Source: Halapricum salinum (GTDB taxonomy: Archaea > Halobacteriota > Halobacteria > Halobacteriales > Haloarculaceae). From it: a DNA stretch of 64,000 nt. Positions 24,705-32,729 of the stretch are shown here, piece after piece (the stretch's first letter is position 1; every line of letters starts with the position of its first letter). The translations under genes were made by a program, and so were the position numbers. The DNA lies in assembly GCF_004799665.1 (NCBI RefSeq), contig NZ_CP031310.1:2100887-2164886 (forward strand), read 5' to 3'. Below the pieces are notes generated by a model. It saw only the letters and a program-made list of their open reading frames with translations. It made no database searches and was not told the DNA's origin.

Positions 24705-25571
24705 ATGAGCGGCGACGAACGCAAGATCCTCGATTCGGCAGGCGATGTCTGTTACGTGGTACGTAACGGCGAGTCCGTCGCCAGCCCCGAGTGGACCTCC
24801 TGTCGACTCATCCTGACGAACAGACGACTCCTCGTCGCCGAGAACGGTTCGAAACAGACCATCCCCCACGCCAAGGTGACCATCCCCCGGGGAGAGTCGC
24901 CCGTCCCCGAGGACGTCGACACGACCGGCGCGGTGACACTCAGGTTCGGCAATGCGGTCCTCGTGGTGGCCGCGACCGACGTCGACGATTTCGTCGACAC
25001 CTACTGCCGGGCGAACCTCGGCGGCGGCGTCATCCTCGCGAAACACCCGGCGATCGTCGGCGGCGTCGTCCAGGACGAGGCCTCGTGGTCGAAAGCCCGC
25101 TTCGCCATCGAAGACGGCCTGTTCACGCTGCAGTTTCCCGACGGCGACAGCATGGCCTGTGAACTCGACGACGTCGGGACGATCGAGGAGCGCAGCGGCG
25201 AGGTCATGGGCGAGCACCGCGACGTCGTCGCCATCGAGCACACCGACGAGGAGGGTCGCAGCATGGAGACCCACCTCTCGGGCAACGCTCGCCACACCAC
25301 CGTGCTGGCGACGCTGTTCGAGCACATCGTCCAGTCGCGCGAGGACGACTACGAACTCTCCGAGGCAGAGAGTCAGGTCCTGATGGCGCTCTACTCGGGC
25401 GTCTCGCCGTTCGAGATGGCCGACTTCGTGGGGCTGAGCGTCGACGAGGTCGAGGAGATCTACCAGCACTTGCTCGAAGTCGGGGCTGTAGACGAGGTGC
25501 GGACACGGACCGAGGTGACGCTGAACGCCCAGGGGCGGAACATGGCGAGCGAAGCGATGAGTGAGAAGTAG
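24705..25571 (+). CDS. cheF: Archaeal taxis protein CheF (paralog 1)
   Basis: 288 residues. CheF proteins link the bacterial-type Che system (CheY, CheC/D) to the archaellum motor. The protein has the CheF-type beta-rich N-terminal two thirds (a conserved WTSCRLILTNRRLLV strand pair) and a C-terminal winged helix with MALYSGVSPFEMADFVGLSVDEVEEIYQHL. That block is closely matched by the second paralog at 45797-46660. No che or arl genes are in the window. The last 75 bp are duplicated about 270 bp downstream with only synonymous changes. Confidence 0.85.
   Translation: MSGDERKILDSAGDVCYVVRNGESVASPEWTSCRLILTNRRLLVAENGSKQTIPHAKVTIPRGESPVPEDVDTTGAVTLRFGNAVLVVAATDVDDFVDTYCRANLGGGVILAKHPAIVGGVVQDEASWSKARFAIEDGLFTLQFPDGDSMACELDDVGTIEERSGEVMGEHRDVVAIEHTDEEGRSMETHLSGNARHTTVLATLFEHIVQSREDDYELSEAESQVLMALYSGVSPFEMADFVGLSVDEVEEIYQHLLEVGAVDEVRTRTEVTLNAQGRNMASEAMSEK
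25492..25566. repeat. 3'-end repeat of cheF, proximal copy
   Basis: 75 bp at the end of cheF, matching 25762-25836 with four mismatches, all synonymous in the cheF frame (V, T, R and N codons). The copies lie in direct orientation around a 195-bp hairpin-rich insert. Confidence 0.9.
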
Positions 25572-25580
25572 GTCTGGCAT

Positions 25581-25599
25581 ACGCCGCCGAAGGCGGCGT
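25581..25599 (+). terminator. Terminator-like hairpin directly after cheF
   Basis: Perfect 8-bp stem ACGCCGCC / GGCGGCGT with a GAA loop, 10 bp past the stop codon, followed by TTTC. Confidence 0.5.
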
Positions 25600-25603
25600 T
25601 TCA

Positions 25604-25700
25604 CCGGACGCGAGCAGTGCGCGGTTCCGAACCTGTGAGGAACCGCGAAAGCGAACGGCGTAGCCGTGAGCAGGGAGCGTCCGGCTCGTTTTTCCCCAAG
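25604..25700 (+). ncRNA. Possible structured RNA: three-way-junction fold plus T-rich end
   Basis: An outer 8-bp stem (CCGGACGC 25604-25611 with GCGTCCGG 25677-25684) encloses two perfect hairpins: CGCGGTTCC/GGAACCGCG (25620-25628 with 25639-25647, 10-nt loop) and ACGGC/GCCGT (25655-25659 with 25663-25667, 3-nt loop). It is followed by CTCGTTTTTCCCC, a T-run of the archaeal terminator kind. It lacks tRNA arm geometry. It could equally be a DNA-level repeat (REP or MITE remnant); no expression evidence is possible here. Confidence 0.35.
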
Positions 25701-25753
25701 TTTTTACGACGAGTGGTGGCCGAACTACGTGAGGCCACCCGAGGAAGTAAAAA
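25701..25753. repeat. Long imperfect inverted repeat inside the cheF insert
   Basis: TTTTTAC (25701-25707) pairs with GTAAAAA (25747-25753), and inside it GGTGGCC (25715-25721) pairs with GGCCACC (25733-25739). Internal loops are 7 nt on both sides. The apical loop GAAC...GTGA resembles the loop of the hairpin at 25620-25647, so the two structures may be related repeat units. Confidence 0.55.
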
Positions 25754-25761
25754 GTGGTTGC

Positions 25762-25850
25762 ACGAGGTCCGGACGCGAACCGAGGTGACGCTGAACGCCC
25801 AGGGGCGGAATATGGCGAGCGAAGCGATGAGTGAGATAGCGAGACTCTGA
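25762..25850 (+). pseudogene. Detached second copy of the cheF 3' end
   Basis: Encodes EVRTRTEVTLNAQGRN...SEIARL and a TGA. The first 25 residues are the same as the end of intact CheF, but the terminal residues differ (SEIARL versus SEK). It has no start of its own; an apparent frame back to 25617 runs through the hairpin block and is not gene-like. Because the only base changes in the shared part are synonymous, it probably descends from a working cheF end. Confidence 0.8.
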
Positions 25851-25868
25851 CCGAAGGGAAGAGTCTCG
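25840..25868 (+). terminator. Hairpin spanning the stop of the detached cheF end
   Basis: Perfect 9-bp stem CGAGACTCT / AGAGTCTCG with an 11-nt loop containing the stop codon. It looks like the original cheF terminator, now separated from the intact gene. Confidence 0.5.
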
Positions 25869-25883
25869 AACCGGACGCCCGAA

Positions 25884-27977
25884 TCAGTTCGGCGGCGTGT
25901 CGGACTCGCCGGGGACGCCGCGGCCCTGGTAGAAGTCCCCGGCCCACTGGCCGATCCAGATGTCCTGGTTGGCGAGATAGAGTGCGCCTTCGGTGTCGAA
26001 CGAATCGTCGGTGACCGACCACTCGTCGGCCGTCGTGTCGTACTCGATCTCGGCGTTGTAGACGGCGGCCTGGCCGTGCTCGCCGCCCGCCGCGGGCGGG
26101 AGCGGCAGCGTGTACTCGGCGCTCTCGTCGCGTGATTGTGGTCGCTCGGCGCGCTGGAGGCGGCCGCGGTTGAACGTCTGGTTGAAGTACCGGGCGTAGA
26201 TGTCCCTGACGTCCATGTCGAGGACGGCGTCGGCGGCGTTGATCCCGCCGGTGACGTCGCCGGCGTCCCGGGCCGTGATCGTGTAGACGTCGTCGTCGGT
26301 CCCGGTCGCGAACGTTCCTGCTTGCTCGTCCCAGAGCTCGTCGATCATGTAGCCGAGGACGTCGCTGGCGAGTGGTTCGCGGTCGACGCCGTCGAGTTGG
26401 CCGGCCCACAGCAGGCCCTGGCCGACGATCCCCTGGGTCGCGGCCTGGTTGGCCGCGCCGTCGGCGACGCGGCCGTCGCCCTCGACGTGGGTCGCGAGTT
26501 CGTCGGCCAGCGCGTTGGCGTAGTCTGCGGCGCTCTCCGTGGCTTCCTCGCTACCGGCCTGGGTGCCGTAGTAGCCGATCGCGGCCAGCATGAGCCCGAC
26601 CGACCGGGTCGACTCCATCTCGACGATCTCCGCGGGCGTAAAGAAGTTCATCGTCGCCTCGGCGACGCCGTCGGCGATCTCCTGAATCCCGATGTCCATA
26701 TCGAAGACGCCGTCAGCGCCGGCCTCCTTCGGAATGAGCGGGCGGGGGTTGACGTAGCCGAACCAGCCGTTCTGGGCGAGGCTGGTGATGTCCGAGAGGA
26801 ACCAGACCATCGCGGCGTGGTGGTGCGGTCGGCGCGTCTCGTCTTCGATCTGCCCTTCGGCTGGCCGATACTCCGAGAGGAACTCGAAGGAGTCGCCATG
26901 GGTGAGCGCGCCGTTGCCGCGGGAGCCGCCGACGAGGATCGCGGCGTTGATCCCGACCTGTGCGAGCGTCGTGAGCAACTGCGCGCGGAACTTCGCGGCG
27001 ATCTCGGCCGGCAGGGTCTCGAAGTGCGTCTCGAAGTTCTTCGCCCAGGTGACGCCCTTGAGGTGCGTCCAGGCCAGCGACGAGGGGCTGACGACGCCAG
27101 AGGAGTTCGATTTGTCCCACGCGAGCGTCGTCCCGTCGGGCCGCCCGGTGTCGTCTTCGAGCACCGGCTGCTGGGTAAAACTCGGGTCGCCCTCGGTGAA
27201 CGCCGCGAACGTCAGGTTGGGCTGGTTGATCGGCGGCCGGTCGGTGTCGGCGGCCTCCAGCATCGCGGGCATGCGCTGGGACTGTAGCTCCTCCATCTGC
27301 TCGTTGAGCGGGAACGGAACCCCGTTGCCGCTCATCGCGATGTTCGTGCTCATGTTGTACAGCGAGTACCAGTACGAATCCCAGGTGGCGTCCTCCCAGC
27401 CGTAGTCGCTGGTGTCGCCGTCGTCGGTGTCGTCCGCCTCGCTGCCCTCGCCAACGACGACGACGCCTTTCATCCCGGACTGTCGATGTGGGTTGCAGTA
27501 GTACTTGACCGTCGCGTCGTCCTCGAAAGTCTGTTCGAAGGTGTTGCCGGCGTCGCCCGTCGGGTCGCCGCTCCGGAAGTCCATGTTCTCGCCGACGACG
27601 TTGTGTACGCCGCCGTCGCCCGTCCACTCCCAGACGACCGTCGTCCCGGGGTCGACAGTGACGACTGGCGGTGCGAAGCCAAACGAACCGCCGTTGGCCG
27701 ACGCGCCGACGTCGATGGTGACCTGGCTCTCGCCAGTCGCGTCGACGACCGTCCCGTCGAAGTTGTCCGTGCCATCGAGCCAGCCGTCGAACGACGCCGT
27801 CCCGTCGCCATTTCCGTTGCCGTTTCCGTTCCCGCTGTCGGTGGTCGTGGTGGTGTCACCGTTGCTGTTCCCGTTTCCATTGCCGTTGCCGTTTCCGCCG
27901 GTGGACGAACAGCCAGCGATCGCGGCGAGCGCGGCTGCGCCACTGAGGTGGAGGAATCGTCGTCTGTTTTGTTGCAT
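25884..27977 (-). CDS. Halocyanin-domain lipoprotein fused to a large unknown domain
   Basis: 697 residues. Twin-arginine signal (RRRFLHL) and lipobox (AIAGC) lead into a low-complexity Asn/Gly/Thr linker (about 26-60). A blue-copper halocyanin domain follows (about 60-180): His in GDGGVHNVV, then Cys, His and Met in YYCNPHRQSGMKG. The remaining 500 residues are a helical domain with TTLAQVGINAAILVGGSRGNGALTHGDSFEF, a PHHHAAMVWFLSD cluster, and a regular repeat-like pattern (ADYANALADELATH, NQAATQGIVGQGLLWAGQLDG). I do not recognise its family. Exported and anchored outside, it could couple an extracellular oxidation to the copper centre (inference). Halocyanins are normally about 150 residues. 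Confidence 0.85.
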   Translation of the reverse strand: MQQNRRRFLHLSGAAALAAIAGCSSTGGNGNGNGNGNSNGDTTTTTDSGNGNGNGNGDGTASFDGWLDGTDNFDGTVVDATGESQVTIDVGASANGGSFGFAPPVVTVDPGTTVVWEWTGDGGVHNVVGENMDFRSGDPTGDAGNTFEQTFEDDATVKYYCNPHRQSGMKGVVVVGEGSEADDTDDGDTSDYGWEDATWDSYWYSLYNMSTNIAMSGNGVPFPLNEQMEELQSQRMPAMLEAADTDRPPINQPNLTFAAFTEGDPSFTQQPVLEDDTGRPDGTTLAWDKSNSSGVVSPSSLAWTHLKGVTWAKNFETHFETLPAEIAAKFRAQLLTTLAQVGINAAILVGGSRGNGALTHGDSFEFLSEYRPAEGQIEDETRRPHHHAAMVWFLSDITSLAQNGWFGYVNPRPLIPKEAGADGVFDMDIGIQEIADGVAEATMNFFTPAEIVEMESTRSVGLMLAAIGYYGTQAGSEEATESAADYANALADELATHVEGDGRVADGAANQAATQGIVGQGLLWAGQLDGVDREPLASDVLGYMIDELWDEQAGTFATGTDDDVYTITARDAGDVTGGINAADAVLDMDVRDIYARYFNQTFNRGRLQRAERPQSRDESAEYTLPLPPAAGGEHGQAAVYNAEIEYDTTADEWSVTDDSFDTEGALYLANQDIWIGQWAGDFYQGRGVPGESDTPPN

Positions 27978-28114
27978 CGTCTATACAGTGATGGCAAGTT
28001 GTTAAACTGGTACCTCGAATGGGTGTGTGGGTAACAGACGGGCGATTTCCCCAAACGGATTTATACTGGAAAGGGGCCAAACGCTCATTACTCGACGAAC
28101 GGAATAGACGTCTC

Positions 28115-28369
28115 ATGGCCGAACCGCTCGTCGTCACGCCTGGGGAAGTATCGCCCGAAGAGATGCTCGACGCTCTCAACGACGGCCAGCGGGTCGTCGT
28201 CAATACCGAGTTTCTGGGGTCCGAACACGAGGTGACGCTCCGGTGGGACGGCGAGACCTACTACTGCGACACCCCGACGCGGCTCCACAAACACGAGACC
28301 GAGGCGGAGATGCGGGCCTGCCTCGAACGGCAGGGCTACGTCGAGGGCGCCGCCGAGCAGGACGGGTGA
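28115..28369 (+). CDS. Small conserved haloarchaeal protein, function unknown
   Basis: 84 residues from the ATG at 28115, with a TATA-like ATTTATACT at 28056-28064. It starts with a short acidic helix (SPEEMLDALNDGQRVVVNTE), then a beta-rich segment with DGETYYCDTPTRLHKHETEAEM and a helix at the end. One Cys and two His are present but do not form an obvious zinc site. Cytoplasmic. No family with known function comes to mind. Confidence 0.7.
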   Translation: MAEPLVVTPGEVSPEEMLDALNDGQRVVVNTEFLGSEHEVTLRWDGETYYCDTPTRLHKHETEAEMRACLERQGYVEGAAEQDG

Positions 28370-28419
28370 GGTCGAGGTAACGAGGGTGTTTATTTCACTG
28401 GCTACCGAAGCAACAGGCA

Positions 28420-28806
28420 ATGTCACAGGCCGACCTCTCCCCCGATCGGTTCCGGGAGCTCCTCCGTGAGTCCGAACCGTCTTTCGAGGAAGTGCTCGCG
28501 TGTGTCTTCGACCTCCAGCCACACGAGGTCCGGACCTACGAGACTCTTCTGGACCAACCCGCGAGTACGGTCGAGGAACTGGCGACCGAACTCGATCGCG
28601 ATCGAAGTAACGTCAATCGCTCGCTCTCGACGCTGCGGGAGAAGGACCTGGCTGATCGGACCCGCCGACTGCTCGACAGCGGGGGACACGTCTATCAGTA
28701 CAGGGCGACCGACATCGAGGACACGCGCGAGCTGATGCACGAGACGCTGGATGCCTGGGCGGCGTACGTCCACGACCGTATCGACACGTTCGGTAACGGG
28801 AACTGA
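28420..28806 (+). CDS. Winged-helix transcriptional regulator
   Basis: 128 residues. The central part LQPHEVRTYETLLDQPASTVEELATELDRDRSNVNRSLSTLREKDLADRTRRLLDSGGHVYQY is a TrmB/MarR-like winged helix with recognition helix RSNVNRSLSTL and a beta wing. A C-terminal helix (ELMHETLDAWAAYVHDRIDTF) could dimerise. No effector domain. It converges on the DsrE-like gene 27 bp away, so the two may form a small redox-control unit (inference). Confidence 0.8.
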   Translation: MSQADLSPDRFRELLRESEPSFEEVLACVFDLQPHEVRTYETLLDQPASTVEELATELDRDRSNVNRSLSTLREKDLADRTRRLLDSGGHVYQYRATDIEDTRELMHETLDAWAAYVHDRIDTFGNGN

Positions 28807-28833
28807 CCGCGGCACCCCGAGGTACCGTCGTTC

Positions 28834-29190
28834 TCAGAAGGTAATAACCTCGTAGTCGTCGGCGACGAGCGATCGGATACTCGGATGACCGTCGTGGTCG
28901 TCGAGCGTGACGACGCCGGAATCGGAGACAGCGTCCTCGACACCGAACGCACCGGCACAGAACTCACAGACGGCCGTATCGTCACGCACAGCCTGGTAGA
29001 GATCGTGGTAGTCGCTGTCCTCGTCTTCGAGTTCCGGAATCCACTGCGTCCCGGCACCATCGAAAATCAGTTCGACCTCGTCACCCGCCGTCTCGGCGAA
29101 CTCCTTGGCCGTCTCCAGTCCGTTGACGAGTCGTCCGGTGTCCGCGTGCGATTCCGTTCCGGCGAGAATGATGACTGCTACCTTTGTCAT
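28834..29190 (-). CDS. DsrE-family protein
   Basis: 118 residues from the ATG at 29190 (MTKVAVIILAGTES); a longer frame upstream is not used. The fold is DsrE/DsrF-like: an N-terminal strand and GT loop, ETAKEFAETAGDEVELIFDGAGTQW in the middle, and AVCEFCAGAFG with a Cys pair near residue 83, where sulfur-relay members carry the persulfide-forming Cys. A short palindrome TAACAC-TC-GTGTTA lies about 60 bp before the start. Role in sulfur or redox metabolism is inferred. Confidence 0.8.
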   Translation of the reverse strand: MTKVAVIILAGTESHADTGRLVNGLETAKEFAETAGDEVELIFDGAGTQWIPELEDEDSDYHDLYQAVRDDTAVCEFCAGAFGVEDAVSDSGVVTLDDHDGHPSIRSLVADDYEVITF

Positions 29191-29277
29191 TGCAAGCGAT
29201 AGTAGCACTGTGCCCAGCAAAAGGTCACGCGAACACGCGAGTAACCGAGTAACACTCGTGTTATCGTCCCTTCCGAG

Positions 29278-30717
29278 TCAGTTGTGGTGCTGGTGGTCGT
29301 GGCTGCTGCCGCGGCTGAACTTCCCGGCGAACGCCCGGTCGACGACTTCGGGTAGCGCCGGGTGGATGTGGACCGCGTTCCGGATATCCTGTACTGTTCC
29401 GGAGCCCGATTTCATGGCGACGACGACCTCCTGAATCAGCGTCGAGGCTTCCGGCCCGATGATGTGACAGCCAAGAATCTCGCCGTTCGGATCGATGAGG
29501 ACCTTCACGAACCCGTCTGCTTTCATCGCGTCACCGCGGGCCGTATCCTCGTACTGGTAGGTGTTGACCGCGTAGTCGCGACCCGACGACTGGAGCTCCT
29601 CTTCGAGCGCGCCGACGCCGGCGACCTCCGGGGAGGCGAAGACGGCGAAGGGCATCGCGCTGTAGTCGACCGCCGAGAGCCCCTCGCCGAAGATGTTCCG
29701 CGCCGCCGTCCGGGCCTCGTGGTTGGCGCTGTGTTTGAGCAGGTACTCCCCGACGATGTCGCCCAGCGCCCAGACGCCCTCGGCGGTAGTCCGGAGGTAC
29801 TCGTCTGTCTCGACGAACCCGCGCTCGTCGGTCTCGACGCCGGTGGCCTCGACGTTCAGGACGTCTGTGTTGGGCACGCGACCCGCAGCGACGAGAAGCT
29901 CGTCGCCCGTAACGGTGACCCCGTCTTCGCCCTCGACGACACCTGCATTCTCGCCGTACTCGTAGGGCTGGGCCTCGACAGTGAATTCCCCGTTCGACTG
30001 GGAGACGGCGGTCGCTGCGTGGCCGGTGTGGAGCGTGAACCGCTCCGCGTAGCGGTCGGTAAAGGCCGCGGCGACCTCGTCGTCAGCCTCGGGCAGCAGG
30101 TTCGGGCGACGGCCGACGATGGTCACGTCGCTCCCGAAGGTCCCGAAGAAGTGGGCCAGCTCGGCCGCGATGTAGCCGCCGCCGACGATCACGAGGCGCT
30201 CGGGCGGCGTCTCCAGCTGGAGGGCCTCGGTGCTGGTCAGGTAATCGACGTCCTCGATGCCGTCGATCGGTGGCACTGCCGGACGCGTCCCCGCGGCGAT
30301 GAGCACCGTTTCGGCCCTGAGCCGAGCACCGTCGTCTTCGCCGCCCGAGATCTCGACGGTCTTCTCGTCGACGAACCGGGCTTCCCCGTCGAACAGGTCG
30401 TGCTTCGCGGAGGACGTGAGCCCCCGGCGGATCGACTCGGCGTCGCCGCTGACCTCCTCGTTGACCTCCCGGACGATCTCCGCGAAGTCGACGTTCTCGA
30501 CTGTGGCATCGATCTTGAACTCGTCGGCGCGCTCGACGGTCTCCAGGACGTCGGCGTGATACAGCAGGAGTTTCGAGGGGATACAGCCGCGGTTGAGACA
30601 GGTCCCGCCGAGCGGCCCCTTCTCGACGATAGCGACCGACTGGCCCTGGTTGGCCGCGACGTTGACGACGTCCAGGCCCGACCCCGAGCCGATGACCATG
30701 AAGTCGAAGGTTTCCAT
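29278..30717 (-). CDS. FAD-dependent pyridine nucleotide-disulfide oxidoreductase with His-rich tail
   Basis: 479 residues from the ATG at 30717 (METFDFMVIGSGSG). FAD-binding GSGSG, redox-active disulfide GGTCLNRGCIPSK, NAD(P) site VGGGYIAAE, FAD ribityl site GVWALGDI and the C-terminal interface HIHPALPEVV with the His-Glu type active-site base are present. The family includes dihydrolipoamide, mercuric and mycothione reductases, and in haloarchaea bis-gamma-glutamylcystine reductase. The tail ends SSHDHQHHN, which could bind metal. It is a paralog of the protein at 36377. No 2-oxoacid dehydrogenase genes are nearby, so a thiol reductase role is more likely than E3. Confidence 0.88.
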   Translation of the reverse strand: METFDFMVIGSGSGLDVVNVAANQGQSVAIVEKGPLGGTCLNRGCIPSKLLLYHADVLETVERADEFKIDATVENVDFAEIVREVNEEVSGDAESIRRGLTSSAKHDLFDGEARFVDEKTVEISGGEDDGARLRAETVLIAAGTRPAVPPIDGIEDVDYLTSTEALQLETPPERLVIVGGGYIAAELAHFFGTFGSDVTIVGRRPNLLPEADDEVAAAFTDRYAERFTLHTGHAATAVSQSNGEFTVEAQPYEYGENAGVVEGEDGVTVTGDELLVAAGRVPNTDVLNVEATGVETDERGFVETDEYLRTTAEGVWALGDIVGEYLLKHSANHEARTAARNIFGEGLSAVDYSAMPFAVFASPEVAGVGALEEELQSSGRDYAVNTYQYEDTARGDAMKADGFVKVLIDPNGEILGCHIIGPEASTLIQEVVVAMKSGSGTVQDIRNAVHIHPALPEVVDRAFAGKFSRGSSHDHQHHN

Positions 30718-30836
30718 ACCACAACTACCCGTGGCCTCGCTAATGAACGTCAAGTTACGTTGCGGTAAGCCGATCGACGACGAACTCTCCCGGAGCGGCC
30801 CGGGGCTTGACGGTGGTGAGGCCCCTCTCCCCACAC

Positions 30837-31796
30837 ATGAACGTCCGCCAGGTCCTGCCGCGTGACGCGATTCCGAGCGTCGACGACCCGACGTTCGGCG
30901 ACCAGTACGCAGGTGACCCCGACGATCAGATAGTCGTCGTCGAGTCACCCGACTCCTCCCGGGCCTATCCCGTTCGCTATCTCCACTACCACGAGATCGT
31001 CAACGACGCGATCGACGGCGACCCGATCGCGGTGACGTGGTGCCCACTCTGTGGCAGCGCCGTCGTCTACGAGCGCGAGCACGCCGGCCGGACCCTTGAA
31101 TTCGGCGTCTCCGGGAAACTCGCCGACGACGACCTCGTGATGTACGACCGCGAAACTGGCTCGGAGTGGAAACAGTCCAGCGGCGCGTGTATCGCCGGCG
31201 AGTTCGCGGGCGATTCGCTCTCGGTGCTGCCGGCCTCGATGCTGTCCTGGCAGCGGTTCGAGGCGGCCTATCCCGAGGGGGTGGTCCTCCAGCGGCCCGG
31301 TGGGAAGAGCGAAGCCGCAAGTGAGGACGACACGCCCGAGTCGATCGACTACGACGAGACGCCCTACGAGACCTACTTTGAGATGGACGGGTTCGGCCTG
31401 GACGCCCACCGCAGTGGTGATGGGTCTCGTGAGTGGGATCGCGAGGACGACATCGAACCCAAGACCGCCGTCCTCGGGGTGGAGACAGACGACAGCGCGC
31501 TCGGATTCTCACTGCCCCGAGTGCTGGACGCTGATGGAATCGTCCAGACGACGGTGGGCGACCGAGATGTCCTCGTTGTCGCTAGCCCCGACGCCGGTAT
31601 CCACGGGTTCGCCGATCCGGGCCACGACTTCGAGTGGTCTGGGGGTGACCTCGTCGGCGACGGGACGACCTGGGATCTGGCAACCGGACGGGCGCCCGAT
31701 GGGCGGCGGCTGGAACGACTCCCCTCGAGGCGGGTGTTCGCGTTCGCCTGGCAGGACGATCACGGGCCCGAGGTGTTCTACAACGACACTGCCTAG
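30837..31796 (+). CDS. DUF3179-type protein
   Basis: 319 residues from the ATG at 30837. DUF3179 features: LPRDAIPSVDDPTFG at the N-terminus, AVTWCPLCGSAVVYER with the Cys pair of the family, and the later LEFGVSGKLADDDLVMYDRETGSEWKQ and SVLPASMLSW blocks. Haloarchaeal members appear in this form with or without a signal peptide; none is clear here. Function is not established. It is divergent from the flavin oxidoreductase gene. Confidence 0.85.
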   Translation: MNVRQVLPRDAIPSVDDPTFGDQYAGDPDDQIVVVESPDSSRAYPVRYLHYHEIVNDAIDGDPIAVTWCPLCGSAVVYEREHAGRTLEFGVSGKLADDDLVMYDRETGSEWKQSSGACIAGEFAGDSLSVLPASMLSWQRFEAAYPEGVVLQRPGGKSEAASEDDTPESIDYDETPYETYFEMDGFGLDAHRSGDGSREWDREDDIEPKTAVLGVETDDSALGFSLPRVLDADGIVQTTVGDRDVLVVASPDAGIHGFADPGHDFEWSGGDLVGDGTTWDLATGRAPDGRRLERLPSRRVFAFAWQDDHGPEVFYNDTA

Positions 31797-31901
31797 CCAC
31801 TTTTCAGAACGGAATGCGTTTGGTTACACCGTCTCGTCCGACCGTGCGCGGCGGCCGACAGCCCCCAGTAGTATTTAGCCCAGTGCGACTGACTGGCAAG
31901 T

Positions 31902-32687
31902 GTGCTACTGGGGCTCTCGCCCGGACTGCTCGTCGCTATGACCGTCGTCATCGTCGTCGCGGGCGCGGTCAACGGCCTCGCCGGCTTCGGCTTCGCCCTC
32001 GTCGGGACGATGGCGCTGGCGACGGCGATCGATCCCGCGACGGCCGTCGTCTTCATGATCGCGCCGATTCTGGGCGTCAATCTCTCGTTGATCCGGGACC
32101 TCTCGGTCGCAGAACTGACGACCTGCGGCCGCCGGTTCGCGCCACTGATGCTCGCCGCACTGGTCGGGACGCTCCTCGGACTGGTCGTCCTCGACCGCCT
32201 CCCGCAGGCCCCGCTCAAAGTCGGCCTCGGCGTGATCTCGCTCGCGTTCGTGATCAGTGCCCAGGACACCGTTCCGGTTCCGGGTCTCGACCGCGCGAAG
32301 GAGGGCTGTTTCGTCGAGTCGACGCCGGCGATGATCGGCGTCGGCGGCGTCTCGGGGCTGCTGTTCGGCGGGACGAACGTCGGCGTCCAGTTGATCGCGT
32401 ATCTCCGTAGCTGTGACCTCTCCCATGGGACGTTCGTCGGGGCCGTCGCGATGGTCTTTCTCGGTCTCAACGGCGTCCGGATCGGCGCGGCCGGCGCGCT
32501 CGGCCTCTATCCGAGCACCGCCATCGCGCTCGCCTCCGCCGTCGCCGTCCTGCCGGCCGTCGCGGGCGTCGCCGCCGGCAAGCGACTCCGCTCGACCGTC
32601 GGCGAATGCTACCGCAAGATGATCGTCCTGGGGCTGTTGACCGCGATCGGCGTCCGCCTCGTGCTCGGCGGCCTCGGGATCGCGTAG
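31902..32687 (+). CDS. TauE/SafE-type membrane transporter
   Basis: 261 residues, eight or nine hydrophobic segments, duplicated architecture with the family motif GLAGFGFALVG near the N-terminus and GVGGVSGLLFGGTNVGVQL at the start of the second half. The start is a GTG at 31902, supported by a TATA-like GTATTTAG at 31870-31877. These proteins export or import organic sulfonates, sulfite or other small anions. It is followed, after 42 bp, by an SDR gene on the same strand. Confidence 0.85.
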   Translation: MLLGLSPGLLVAMTVVIVVAGAVNGLAGFGFALVGTMALATAIDPATAVVFMIAPILGVNLSLIRDLSVAELTTCGRRFAPLMLAALVGTLLGLVVLDRLPQAPLKVGLGVISLAFVISAQDTVPVPGLDRAKEGCFVESTPAMIGVGGVSGLLFGGTNVGVQLIAYLRSCDLSHGTFVGAVAMVFLGLNGVRIGAAGALGLYPSTAIALASAVAVLPAVAGVAAGKRLRSTVGECYRKMIVLGLLTAIGVRLVLGGLGIA

Positions 32688-32729
32688 GCCGTCAGTACGG
32701 TTTTGTCGTGCGGTCGACAACGCACAGAT

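Noticed and set aside
25604-25684. tRNA-like fold
   Set aside because: The stems do not fit: the outer stem is 8 bp, no anticodon arm of 5 bp with a 7-nt loop, no GGTTCRA T-loop and no CCA-compatible end.
25617-25850. 77-codon frame running through the hairpin block into the detached cheF end
   Set aside because: Its first 45 codons translate the inverted repeats; only the last part corresponds to CheF. Treated as a remnant, not a gene.
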